Both the position numbers and the translations under genes were made by a program. Under the pieces are notes generated by a model. That model was not told the origin of the DNA. It saw nothing but the letters and a program-made list of their open reading frames with translations, and did no database searches. A stretch of DNA of 6,324 nucleotides from Alphaproteobacteria bacterium. GTDB lineage: Bacteria > Pseudomonadota > Alphaproteobacteria > Rhizobiales > Aestuariivirgaceae. The stretch is taken from the NCBI GenBank assembly GCA_024279045.1, contig JAJRRZ010000171.1:1-6324 (forward strand), written 5' to 3'. Shown here in pieces: positions 1 to 6,301 of this stretch (positions within the stretch are counted from its first letter, which is position 1; every line of letters begins with the position of its first letter).

Positions 1-143
1 CGCTGTGTGTCGGTGTCGTCCAGCCGCAGGATGAAGCGCCCCGCGTGCTTTCTGGCGAACAGCCAGTTGAGCACCGCGGTGCGCACGTTGCCGATGTGCA
101 GATGCCCCGTAGGCGAGGGAGCGAAGCGGGTAATGACGCTCAT
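1..143 (-). CDS. gltX: Glutamyl-tRNA synthetase, N-terminal fragment cut by the window edge
   Basis: This gene charges tRNA(Glu) with glutamate in the cytoplasm. Only the first 47 codons are present, and the rest lies beyond base 1. The translation shows the class I synthetase nucleotide-binding start of the GluRS family: TRFAPSPTGHLHIGN at residues 5-19, containing the HIGH-type motif, then RTAVLNWLFARKH at 21-33 and LRLDDTD at 39-45. The LDDTD form, in place of the common IEDTD, occurs in one of the GltX types of Alphaproteobacteria. I have not checked which paralogue this is, and some such proteins are specialised for particular tRNAs. The ATG at 143 lies 10 bases past the nadE stop, and a GGAAG motif that overlaps the nadE end can serve as ribosome-binding site. 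Co-transcription with nadE is therefore likely. Confidence 0.95.
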   Translation of the reverse strand, partial: MSVITRFAPSPTGHLHIGNVRTAVLNWLFARKHAGRFILRLDDTDTQ

Positions 144-153
144 GGATGGTGGC

Positions 154-1896
154 TCACTTCCTGTTTTCGCGCCAGGCGTGGGTGATGGGATAACGCCAGT
201 CGCGCCCGAAGCTCACGGCGGTGATTTTCACTCCTGGCGGCGCCTGGCGGCGCTTGTATTCGGCCACGAACAGCATGTTCTGCACCCGCGCCACCAGCGC
301 TTCGTCAATGTCGAGCCGCTCGGCTGTCTGTGGCACGGAGCGGCGCTCCTCGATGAGCTGATGCAGGATGGCATCGAGGATTTCATAAGGCGGCAGCGAA
401 TCCTCGTCCTTCTGGTCGGGCCGCAGCTCCGCGGAGGGGGGCTTGAGCAGGATGCGCTCCGGAATTACCGTGCCTTCCGGGCCCAGGCAGCCGGGCGGGC
501 GCTGCTCGTTGCGCATTTCGGCGAGGCGATAGACGGTGGTCTTGTAGATGTCCTTCAGCGGGTTGAAGCCTCCATTCATGTCGCCATAGAGCGTGGCGTA
601 GCCCACCGCCATTTCCGACTTGTTGCCGGTGGACAGCAGCATCCAGCCCTTCTTGTTGGACAGGGCCATGAGGATCACCCCGCGCGTGCGCGACTGGATG
701 TTTTCCTCCGTGGTGTCTGGCGGCAAGTTGCCGAACAGTGGCGAGAGCGTGGAGAAAAACGACTCCACCGGCTGGTTGATGGGCACGATGTCGTATTGCA
801 CACCCAGCCGCCGCGCCGTTTCCGCCGCGTCCTCGATGCTTTCAGGCGAGGTGTAGCGGAATGGCAGCATCACGCAGTGCACCCGTTCTGGCCCCAGCGC
901 ATCCGTGGCGATGGCCGCCACCAGGGCGGAATCGATGCCACCGGACAGGCCGAGAATGACGCCTTCGAAACGGTTTTTTTCCACATAGTCGCGCACGCCC
1001 AGCACGCAGGCGCGCCAGATGGCTTCGAGTTCGCCGGGGCGTTCGGCGATGTCGCCCCGGTCGAAGCGCAAGCCCCCGTCCTCGGTCTCGCGCAGAGTTA
1101 GCAGGGCATTGGCCGTCTCGAAGCGCGGCAGGCGCAGGGCCACGTCGGGCGCGGCATGTTCGTCCGCCTGTTCCTCTGGCGGTATCTCTGGCGGGATGGG
1201 GGCATTGTCCGCGCTCAAGGGATTGAGCGCGAAGGAGCCGCCATCGAACACCAGCTCGTCCTGCCCGCCGATCATGTTGACATAGAGCAGCGGCAGCGAT
1301 GTTTCGGCCACGCGGGCGCGCATCTGGCGCTTGCGCTGGCCCTGCTTGCCGATCTCGAAGGGCGAGCCGTTGATGACGACAAGCGCTTGCGCGCCGCGCT
1401 GGCGCAGATGGGTGCAGACGCTGGGCAGCCAGGCGTCCTCGCACACGCACAGGCCCAGGCGCACGCCGCGGAAGTCCACCGGCTCGGGCAGCGGGCCGGG
1501 GGCGAACACGCGCTTTTCGTCGAACACGCCGTAATTGGGCAGCTCGTGCTTGTGGCGGATGGCGGCAACCTTGCCGGCATGCAGCAACAGGACGGAATTG
1601 TGCGCCTTGCCGGCATCGTCGTCAAGCCATGGCGCGCCGATGATCAGGGCCGGTCCTTGCTCGCTGGTGGTGGCGGCCAGCGCCTCCATTTCCGCCCGGC
1701 AGGCGCGCAGGAAACCCTGGCGCAGCACCAGGTCTTCCGGCGGATAGCCGGCGATGAACAACTCCGGCAGCACCACCAAGTCGGCGCCGGCCTGCGCGGC
1801 TTTCTGCAGTGCGGCGCGAGCCTTCGCGGCATTTCCCGCCAGATCACCGACCAGCGGGTCGGACTGCATGGCCAGTATTTTCAGCTCACGGGTCAT
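154..1896 (-). CDS. nadE: Glutamine-dependent NAD+ synthase
   Basis: This enzyme carries out the last step of NAD biosynthesis. It amidates deamido-NAD+ (nicotinic acid adenine dinucleotide) using ATP and ammonia released from glutamine. The 580-residue protein has the usual two-domain build. The N-terminal nitrilase-like glutaminase (about 5-270) shows the triad Glu45 (VVLPELF), Lys116 (HKHELPNYGVFDEKR) and Cys152 (CVCEDAW). The C-terminal ATP pyrophosphatase domain (about 290-575) has the P-loop GLSGGIDSAL at 316-325 and the conserved STGNKSEMAVGYATLYGDM at 422-440. The start at 1896 is chosen because MTRELKILAMQ places the nitrilase strand where the family begins. The frame stays open upstream to 2115, but that stretch would overlap the divergent peptidase gene. 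No strong Shine-Dalgarno precedes 1896, so a start at 1962 cannot be excluded. It is first in a likely nadE-gltX operon. Confidence 0.96.
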   Translation of the reverse strand: MTRELKILAMQSDPLVGDLAGNAAKARAALQKAAQAGADLVVLPELFIAGYPPEDLVLRQGFLRACRAEMEALAATTSEQGPALIIGAPWLDDDAGKAHNSVLLLHAGKVAAIRHKHELPNYGVFDEKRVFAPGPLPEPVDFRGVRLGLCVCEDAWLPSVCTHLRQRGAQALVVINGSPFEIGKQGQRKRQMRARVAETSLPLLYVNMIGGQDELVFDGGSFALNPLSADNAPIPPEIPPEEQADEHAAPDVALRLPRFETANALLTLRETEDGGLRFDRGDIAERPGELEAIWRACVLGVRDYVEKNRFEGVILGLSGGIDSALVAAIATDALGPERVHCVMLPFRYTSPESIEDAAETARRLGVQYDIVPINQPVESFFSTLSPLFGNLPPDTTEENIQSRTRGVILMALSNKKGWMLLSTGNKSEMAVGYATLYGDMNGGFNPLKDIYKTTVYRLAEMRNEQRPPGCLGPEGTVIPERILLKPPSAELRPDQKDEDSLPPYEILDAILHQLIEERRSVPQTAERLDIDEALVARVQNMLFVAEYKRRQAPPGVKITAVSFGRDWRYPITHAWRENRK

Positions 1897-2042
1897 TGGC
1901 GTTTGCCAGCCTGCCTTGAGGATGAGAAGGGTGAATCCGAATGAGGCCAACAGGTAGAACATCCGCAAACGCTTGTCAGCATTTCCCGTGCCGGGGTAGG
2001 GTATGGGCAGTGGAAACCTGCTGATCCGGGGGTAACAGAACC
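1897..2042. promoter_or_regulatory. Divergent intergenic region between nadE and the zinc peptidase gene
   Basis: These 146 bases must hold the start signals of both flanking genes unless transcription enters from outside. For the plus-strand peptidase the best sigma70-like pair I find is TTGTCA at 1973-1978 and TAGGGT at 1997-2002, with an 18-base spacer. On the minus strand CTGACA, covering 1974-1979, could serve as a -35 for nadE, but its -10 (TACCTG) is poor. The two -35 candidates occupy the same bases. This is consensus matching by eye, and the minus-strand call is weak. Confidence 0.3.
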
Positions 2043-2993
2043 ATGCGGCTGGACAACGAGGAACCTTCGCACAACGTGGAAGACCGGCGCGGCGCGGGCG
2101 GTTTTCGCCTGCCACGCTTTCCGGGGCGAGGCGGCTTCGGCGGGCGGCGGGTGCGCATCCCGATGGGAGGACGGCGTGGCGGCGGCTTCGGGCTGGGCAC
2201 CATCGTGCTGCTGCTGCTGGTGGCCTATTTCATGGGCATCAATCCGTTGTCGCTGATTTTCGGCGGTGGTGGCGGGCTGATGCCTTCGCCAACGCGCGAG
2301 GTGGCAACTAGGCAGGCGCCCGGCGGAACGGGCGGTGGCGTTTCTGCCGAGCGCAACGATGCGGAGAAGATCTTTGTGGCCAAGGTGCTGGGCACCACGG
2401 AGCGCACCTGGGACAGAATCTTCAGCCAGCGGCTGGGGCGTACTTACGAAAAGCCGAAGCTGGTGCTGTTTTCCGGCGCGGTGCGGTCCGCCTGCGGCAT
2501 GGCATCCGCCGCCATGGGGCCGTTCTACTGCCCGCTGGATAGCAAGATCTATCTGGATTTCTCCTTCTTCCGCGACATGCGCAGCAAGCTGGGCGCTTCC
2601 GGCGACTTTGCCGAGGCTTACGTGATCGCCCACGAGGTGGGACACCATGTGCAGGACCTGCTGGGCATCCTTGGCAAGGTGCAGCAGGCCAAGCGCGGCG
2701 TGGGCCGGGTGGCGGGCAACCAATTGCAGGTCAAGGTCGAGCTGCAGGCAGACTGCCTGGCCGGTGTGTGGGGCAATCACAACCGACACTTGCTGGAGCG
2801 GGGCGATCTGGAAGAGGCGTTGCAACTGGCCGCGGCCATTGGCGATGATCGCCTGCAGAAGCGCTCGCACGGCTATGTGGTGCCGGACAGCTTCACCCAC
2901 GGCAGCGCCGAGCAGCGGGTGCGCTGGTTCCGTATCGGCTTCGAATCGGGCGATATCCGCCGCTGCGATACCTTCCGCGCGCGCAATCTGTGA
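2043..2993 (+). CDS. ypfJ: Neutral zinc metallopeptidase, YpfJ family, membrane-anchored
   Basis: This is a predicted zinc-dependent peptidase of the Pfam 'putative neutral zinc metallopeptidase' family (YpfJ-like), whose substrate is poorly known. In the 316-residue product the start matches family members (MRLDNEEPSHNVEDRR). A Gly/Arg-rich linker follows at about 17-50, then one membrane segment at 52-64 (GTIVLLLLVAYFM) and a Gly/Pro-rich spacer to about 105. The catalytic domain follows, probably outside the inner membrane. It contains the zinc motif HEVGHH at 197-202 (His197, Glu198, His201) and ELQADCLAG at 233-241, whose Glu233 or Asp237 is a likely third ligand. Cys151 and Cys163, in SACGMASAAMGPFYCP, are placed so that they could form a disulfide. 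Length is normal for the family. The gene ends in tandem stops (TGA TAA). Its ribosome-binding site is only a weak G-run at 2028-2032. It stands alone between the divergent region and a 151-base gap. Confidence 0.93.
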   Translation: MRLDNEEPSHNVEDRRGAGGFRLPRFPGRGGFGGRRVRIPMGGRRGGGFGLGTIVLLLLVAYFMGINPLSLIFGGGGGLMPSPTREVATRQAPGGTGGGVSAERNDAEKIFVAKVLGTTERTWDRIFSQRLGRTYEKPKLVLFSGAVRSACGMASAAMGPFYCPLDSKIYLDFSFFRDMRSKLGASGDFAEAYVIAHEVGHHVQDLLGILGKVQQAKRGVGRVAGNQLQVKVELQADCLAGVWGNHNRHLLERGDLEEALQLAAAIGDDRLQKRSHGYVVPDSFTHGSAEQRVRWFRIGFESGDIRRCDTFRARNL

Positions 2994-3000
2994 TAACGTG

Positions 3001-3223
3001 ATGTCAGGCTACCCGCAGCCCCTTCCGCCATGCGGACAGGTGTGCGTCTGATGGAGAACCGCGGGCGGTGTGCTTGCTTTTGTCGCGCGGGTGGTGTTTC
3101 TGCGGGCAGGCAATTCACCTGATGAGCGAACAGGACGCCCGCCAATGCCCGGACGGCTCTCCACCACCGCGCTGCCCGACGATGCCCACGCCCTGGGAGA
3201 ACAGGCCAGGCCGCTGGGCGTGA
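3001..3223 (+). other. Chain of three overlapping micro-ORFs ahead of and into the ABC exporter gene
   Basis: Three short ATG-started ORFs follow one another: 3001-3051 (16 aa), 3051-3122 (23 aa) and 3122-3223 (33 aa). Each stop TGA shares its A with the next ATG, and the last stop overlaps the ATG at 3223, which is in frame with the exporter (internal Met27 of the model used here). The peptides contain two, three and two Cys. The middle one has Cys-Ala-Cys-Phe-Cys at residues 7-11 and is preceded by AGGTG at 3038-3042, eight bases from its ATG. They match no family I know. The first is also just the tail of an open shadow frame of the peptidase gene. They may be a translated leader or chance in GC-rich DNA. 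Confidence 0.2.
3132..3135 (+). promoter_or_regulatory. Ribosome-binding site supporting the exporter start at 3145
   Basis: AGGA lies nine bases before the ATG at 3145 and is the best-placed Shine-Dalgarno among the possible exporter starts. The GTG at 3070 and the ATG at 3223 have weaker upstream sequences. Confidence 0.45.
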
Positions 3224-5073
3224 TGCCGACGCTGCTGCGGCTGTTCGGCTATCTGTGGTCGAAGGATCGCCCCGGCCAGCGGCTGCGGGTGGTGCTGGCC
3301 ATGGCCTCGCTGTTGCTGGCCAAGGTCATTACCGTCGCCGTGCCTTTTGCCTACAAGCATGCGGTGGACGCGCTCTCCGCCCTGCCGCCGGAGCAGGCGC
3401 GCGCGGCGCAATTCGTGGCCGTGCCGCTGTTCATGGTCATCGCCTATGGCGTGGGCCGGGTGCTGATGGTGGCTTTCGCCCAGTTGCGCGACTGGTTCTT
3501 CGCCGAGGTGGGGCAGGCGGCGGTGCGCAGGCTGGCCGATGCCGCCTTTCGCCATCTGCACGCGCTGTCGTTGCGCTACCACCTGCAGCGGCGCACCGGC
3601 GCGCTGGCACGCATCGTCGAGCGCGGCACCAAGGCTATCGAGATCATCCTGCGCTTTTCGCTGTTCAATACCATTCCCACCACCATCGAAATCCTCATGG
3701 TGCTGGGCATTATCCTGGCGCGCTTTGGCTGGCTGTATTCGCTGGTGGTGCTGCTCACCATCGCGGCCTATGTCGCTTTCACCTGGTCGGTTACCGAGTG
3801 GCGCACGCAGGTGCGCCGCCGGATGAACGCGGCGGACAACGAGGCTTCCGGCTATGCCATTGACAGCCTGCTGAACTACGAAACGGTGAAATACTTCACC
3901 AACGAGGAACACGAGGCCCGCCGCCATGACGCGGCCATGGCAAAATACGAGGAACTGGCCATCAAGACCACCAAGTCGCTGGCCATGCTCAATGCCGGGC
4001 AGGCGGCCATCTTCACCGCCGGGCTGACCATCGTCATGGCCATGGCGGCGCTGGACGTGCAGGCGGGACGGCTGACGGTGGGCGACTTCGTCATGGTCAA
4101 CGCCATGCTCATACAGCTCGGTCAGCCACTGAATTTTCTCGGATCGGTCTATCGCGAAATCCGCCAGGGGCTGACCGATCTGGAGACGCTGTTCCTGCTG
4201 CTGGACATGCCGCCGGAAATCGCCGACGCACCGGATGCGAAGGAACTGGTGGCAAGGAATGGCGAGGTGCGTTTCGAGGACGTGCGCTTTTCCTATGACC
4301 CCGAACGCGAGATATTGCACGGCATCAGCTTCACCGTGCCGGCGGGGCGCAAGGTGGCCATCGTCGGCCCGTCGGGCGCGGGCAAGAGCACCATTTCGCG
4401 GCTGCTGTTCCGCTTCTACGAGCCGACGGCGGGGCGCATTCTCATCGACGGGCAGGACATCCGCAACGTTACGCAGGAATCGCTGCGCCGCAACATCGGC
4501 ATCGTGCCGCAGGATACGGTGCTCTTCAACGACACCATCGGCTATAACATCCGCTACGGGCGCCTTGATGCCAGCGAGGAGGAGATGATCGCCGCGGCGA
4601 AGATGGCGCAGATCCACGATTTCGTCATGCGTCTGCCGAAGCAATACGACACATTGGTGGGCGAGCGCGGGCTGAAGCTCTCCGGTGGCGAGAAGCAGCG
4701 CGTGGCGATTGCCCGCACCATTCTGAAGAACCCGCCGATCCTGGTGCTGGACGAGGCCACCAGCGCGCTGGACACCATGACCGAGCGGCAGATCCAGGCG
4801 GCGCTGGAGCGCGTATCGGAAAACCGCACCACGCTGGTCATCGCGCACCGGCTGTCCACCATTGTCGACGCCGACGAGATCATCGTGCTGGAGCACGGGC
4901 GCATCAGCGAGCGCGGCACGCACGAGGAGCTGTTGCGTCTGGGAGGCGTTTACGCCAGCATGTGGCAGCGCCAGCAGGAAATGGATGCGGCGCGCGCCAC
5001 CTTGCGCGAAATGGCCGAGGAGGAAGAGCGGCTGGCGACGGACGCGGGCGCCATGCCATCCCCATCGCAATGA
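3145..5073 (+). CDS. atm1: Atm1/HMT1-type ABC exporter (membrane plus ATPase domains)
   Basis: This inner-membrane half-transporter is expected to work as a homodimer. Atm1-family members export glutathione or persulfide derivatives and metal-thiol conjugates, so this is the inferred role. Numbered from 3145, the 642-residue protein has six membrane helices at roughly 48-73, 90-115, 175-195, 197-216, 287-305 and 313-335. The diagnostic Atm1 stretch NYETVKYFTNEEHE is at 244-257. SLAMLNAGQAAIF at 278-290 includes Asn283 and Gln286, which correspond to glutathione-contacting residues in characterised relatives. The ATPase domain (about 372-607) is complete: Walker A GPSGAGKST 408-416, Q-loop Gln456, signature LSGGEKQR 512-519, Walker B ILVLDE 532-537 and H-loop His568. 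The tail is acidic. The start at 3145 is favoured by AGGA nine bases upstream. Starts at 3070 (GTG) and 3223 (ATG) are alternatives, the latter beginning just before the elbow helix. It probably shares a transcript with the downstream ureohydrolase gene, 50 bases away. Confidence 0.92.
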   Translation: MPGRLSTTALPDDAHALGEQARPLGVMPTLLRLFGYLWSKDRPGQRLRVVLAMASLLLAKVITVAVPFAYKHAVDALSALPPEQARAAQFVAVPLFMVIAYGVGRVLMVAFAQLRDWFFAEVGQAAVRRLADAAFRHLHALSLRYHLQRRTGALARIVERGTKAIEIILRFSLFNTIPTTIEILMVLGIILARFGWLYSLVVLLTIAAYVAFTWSVTEWRTQVRRRMNAADNEASGYAIDSLLNYETVKYFTNEEHEARRHDAAMAKYEELAIKTTKSLAMLNAGQAAIFTAGLTIVMAMAALDVQAGRLTVGDFVMVNAMLIQLGQPLNFLGSVYREIRQGLTDLETLFLLLDMPPEIADAPDAKELVARNGEVRFEDVRFSYDPEREILHGISFTVPAGRKVAIVGPSGAGKSTISRLLFRFYEPTAGRILIDGQDIRNVTQESLRRNIGIVPQDTVLFNDTIGYNIRYGRLDASEEEMIAAAKMAQIHDFVMRLPKQYDTLVGERGLKLSGGEKQRVAIARTILKNPPILVLDEATSALDTMTERQIQAALERVSENRTTLVIAHRLSTIVDADEIIVLEHGRISERGTHEELLRLGGVYASMWQRQQEMDAARATLREMAEEEERLATDAGAMPSPSQ

Positions 5074-5109
5074 TGAGCGGGACAGGGAGCCGGGCAGAGA
5101 GCGGAGCAG

Positions 5110-5115
5110 AAGGAG
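5110..5115 (+). promoter_or_regulatory. speB: Strong ribosome-binding site for the ureohydrolase gene
   Basis: AAGGAG, continuing as AAGGAGAT, sits eight bases before the ATG at 5124 and settles the start. In-frame ATGs at 5070 and 5073, which overlap the exporter stop, have no comparable site and would add a 17-18 residue low-complexity Gly/Ser/Ala/Glu-rich leader. Confidence 0.75.
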
Positions 5116-5123
5116 ATGGCGTA

Positions 5124-6059
5124 ATGAGCGAACAGCGGGCGAGTTATTCCGGTCTGGTCAGCTTCATGCGCCAGCCTGCCGCGCACGATGGCGCGGATTT
5201 CTCTGGCGCGGATGTGGTGTTCGCCGGGGTGCCGTTCGATGTCGCCACCACCAATCGCCCCGGTGCGCGCTTCGGCCCGCGCGCCATTCGCGAACAATCC
5301 CTGCAATTGGCCTGGGGGCCGATCTGGCCGTGGAGTTTTGATCCGTTTGAGCGGCTGCGGGCGGTGGATGCGGGAGATGTGCCCTTCGACTGGGGCAGGC
5401 CATCGGAGATGGCCGAAAATCTTGCCGCCCACATCGCGCGGGTGCTGGCCGCGGGTGCCGTTCCCATTACCTTCGGCGGAGATCATTACTGCACGCTGCC
5501 GGTGCTGCGCGCGGTGTGTGAACGGCATGGGCCGCTGGCGCTCATCCATTTCGATGCGCATCGCGACGTGGAGCAGGGCGCGGGCGAGGGGCGCATCGAT
5601 CATGGCATCGTCTTCTCCGAGGCGCTGCATGAGGGGCTGATCGTGGAAGAGGCATGCGTGCAAATCGGCATTCGCACCGCCTATCCCGGCGAGGCGGGGC
5701 AGGGCATGAGCATCATTGATGCTATTGCCTGCCACGCCATGAGCGCCAGGCAGATTGCCGCGAAGATCTGCGATGTGGTGGGTGCGCGCCCGGTCTACCT
5801 GAGCTTCGATATCGACTGCCTCGACCCGGCCTTCGCGCCGGGTACGGGCACACCGGTGCCCGGGGGATTGAGCACGCATCAGGCGCGCGCCATCCTGTGG
5901 GAGCTGGCTGGCCATCGGGGCGCAATGCCGAACTTCGTGGGCTTCGACGTGATGGAAGTGGCGCCGCCATATGACGCGGGCGAGATCACCGCGCTGGCCG
6001 CGGCCATGCTGGCGGTGGATTTCTGCTGTCTGCTGGCAGTGGACAGGCAGAGCGCCTGA
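5124..6059 (+). CDS. speB: Agmatinase-family ureohydrolase
   Basis: The predicted reaction is manganese-dependent hydrolysis of a guanidino compound to an amine plus urea. With agmatine as substrate this gives putrescine. The 311-residue length is typical (E. coli SpeB has 306). All six metal ligands of the arginase/agmatinase fold are present: His121 (FGGDH), Asp144, His146 and Asp148 (FDAHRD), and Asp229 and Asp231 (SFDIDCLDP). Close agmatinase resemblance continues in GVPFDVATTNRPGARFGP at 35-52, CVQIGIRT at 178-185, PAFAPGTGTPVPGG at 235-248 and EVAPPYDAGEITALAAA at 278-294. One part differs: the loop after the DAHxD motif reads RDVEQGAGEGRIDHG, where E. coli has TDTYANGCEFDHG. It is two residues longer and has Arg in place of Thr. 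Agmatine is therefore the default but unproven substrate, with another guanidino acid or amine possible. The gene follows the exporter by 50 bases and is probably in the same operon. Confidence 0.9.
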   Translation: MSEQRASYSGLVSFMRQPAAHDGADFSGADVVFAGVPFDVATTNRPGARFGPRAIREQSLQLAWGPIWPWSFDPFERLRAVDAGDVPFDWGRPSEMAENLAAHIARVLAAGAVPITFGGDHYCTLPVLRAVCERHGPLALIHFDAHRDVEQGAGEGRIDHGIVFSEALHEGLIVEEACVQIGIRTAYPGEAGQGMSIIDAIACHAMSARQIAAKICDVVGARPVYLSFDIDCLDPAFAPGTGTPVPGGLSTHQARAILWELAGHRGAMPNFVGFDVMEVAPPYDAGEITALAAAMLAVDFCCLLAVDRQSA

Positions 6060-6186
6060 CGCGAGGCCGCAGGGCGGGCTGGCACGGCAACGCGGCGTCG
6101 AAAAAGACAAACTGGCGGCACAGTCGAGCGTGAACTATTCACAAGGCACAGCATGAACAGGAAAAATACGCAACTTGATGCAACGG

Positions 6187-6231
6187 AAATTGCAAGGCTT
6201 TGCGTCGTAATGGCGCAAAGCCTTGCAATTT
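6187..6231 (+). terminator. speB: Perfect 18-bp hairpin, probable terminator of the ureohydrolase operon
   Basis: The arms at 6187-6204 and 6214-6231 are exact reverse complements (AAATTGCAAGGCTTTGCG on the left), with a nine-base loop. The right arm ends in a T-run (TTTT at 6229-6232), giving a factor-independent terminator shape 127 bases after the ureohydrolase stop. The arm begins with AAAT, so the structure could also work on the other strand. A stem this long and perfect, with only moderate GC, could instead be an operator or a small repeat element. Confidence 0.55.
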
Positions 6232-6235
6232 TCCT

Positions 6236-6301
6236 CAGGCAAAAATGTTGTTGTGCCGGCGCAGCGCCGCCGCAAGCCGGCACAACGCATCATTTTTCCT
6301 G
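6236..6301. terminator. GC-rich hairpin flanked by A5 and T5 runs, probable two-way terminator or attenuator
   Basis: The core arms GTTGTGCCGGC (6250-6260) and GCCGGCACAAC (6276-6286) pair perfectly over 11 bp around a 15-base loop. Outside a small internal bulge, AAAAATG at 6241-6247 pairs with CATTTTT at 6291-6297, and CAGG at 6236-6239 pairs with CCTG at 6298-6301. A GC-rich stem with A-run before and T-run after is the classic form of a bidirectional intrinsic terminator. The Cys-run ORF overlaps its left arm, so an attenuator role is also conceivable. Confidence 0.55.

Noticed and set aside
7..1101. A 364-codon plus-strand ORF antisense to nadE and gltX
   Set aside because: It lies opposite genes with complete family motifs, and its His/Arg/Gly/Gln-rich translation has no recognisable domain. 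This is typical of antisense frames in GC-rich genes.
1963..2115. Extension of nadE to the furthest upstream start at 2115
   Set aside because: It would overlap the first 73 bases of the divergent peptidase gene and add a sequence with no family counterpart.
1893..2900. A 335-codon minus-strand ORF opposite the zinc peptidase
   Set aside because: The peptidase frame has HEVGHH and family-wide similarity. The antisense frame is a low-information His/Gln-rich shadow.
3024..3036. Small hairpin TCCGC-CAT-GCGGA after the peptidase gene, considered as a terminator
   Set aside because: The stem is only 5 bp with a three-base loop and no T-run follows, so it is within chance expectation.
3115..5070. 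A 651-codon minus-strand ORF covering almost the whole ABC exporter
   Set aside because: Its length is striking, but the translation is His/Gln/Arg/Gly-rich without motifs, while the opposite strand carries every ABC motif in order. It is a codon-bias shadow.
4950..6110. A 386-codon minus-strand ORF opposite the ureohydrolase
   Set aside because: The plus strand carries all metal-ligand motifs and a strong ribosome-binding site. The minus translation resembles nothing and runs past both gene ends.
5879..6283. A 134-codon minus-strand ORF running through the right-hand hairpins
   Set aside because: It is mostly antisense to the ureohydrolase. Its resemblance to the plus-strand 49-codon ORF in the hairpin region comes only from the palindrome.
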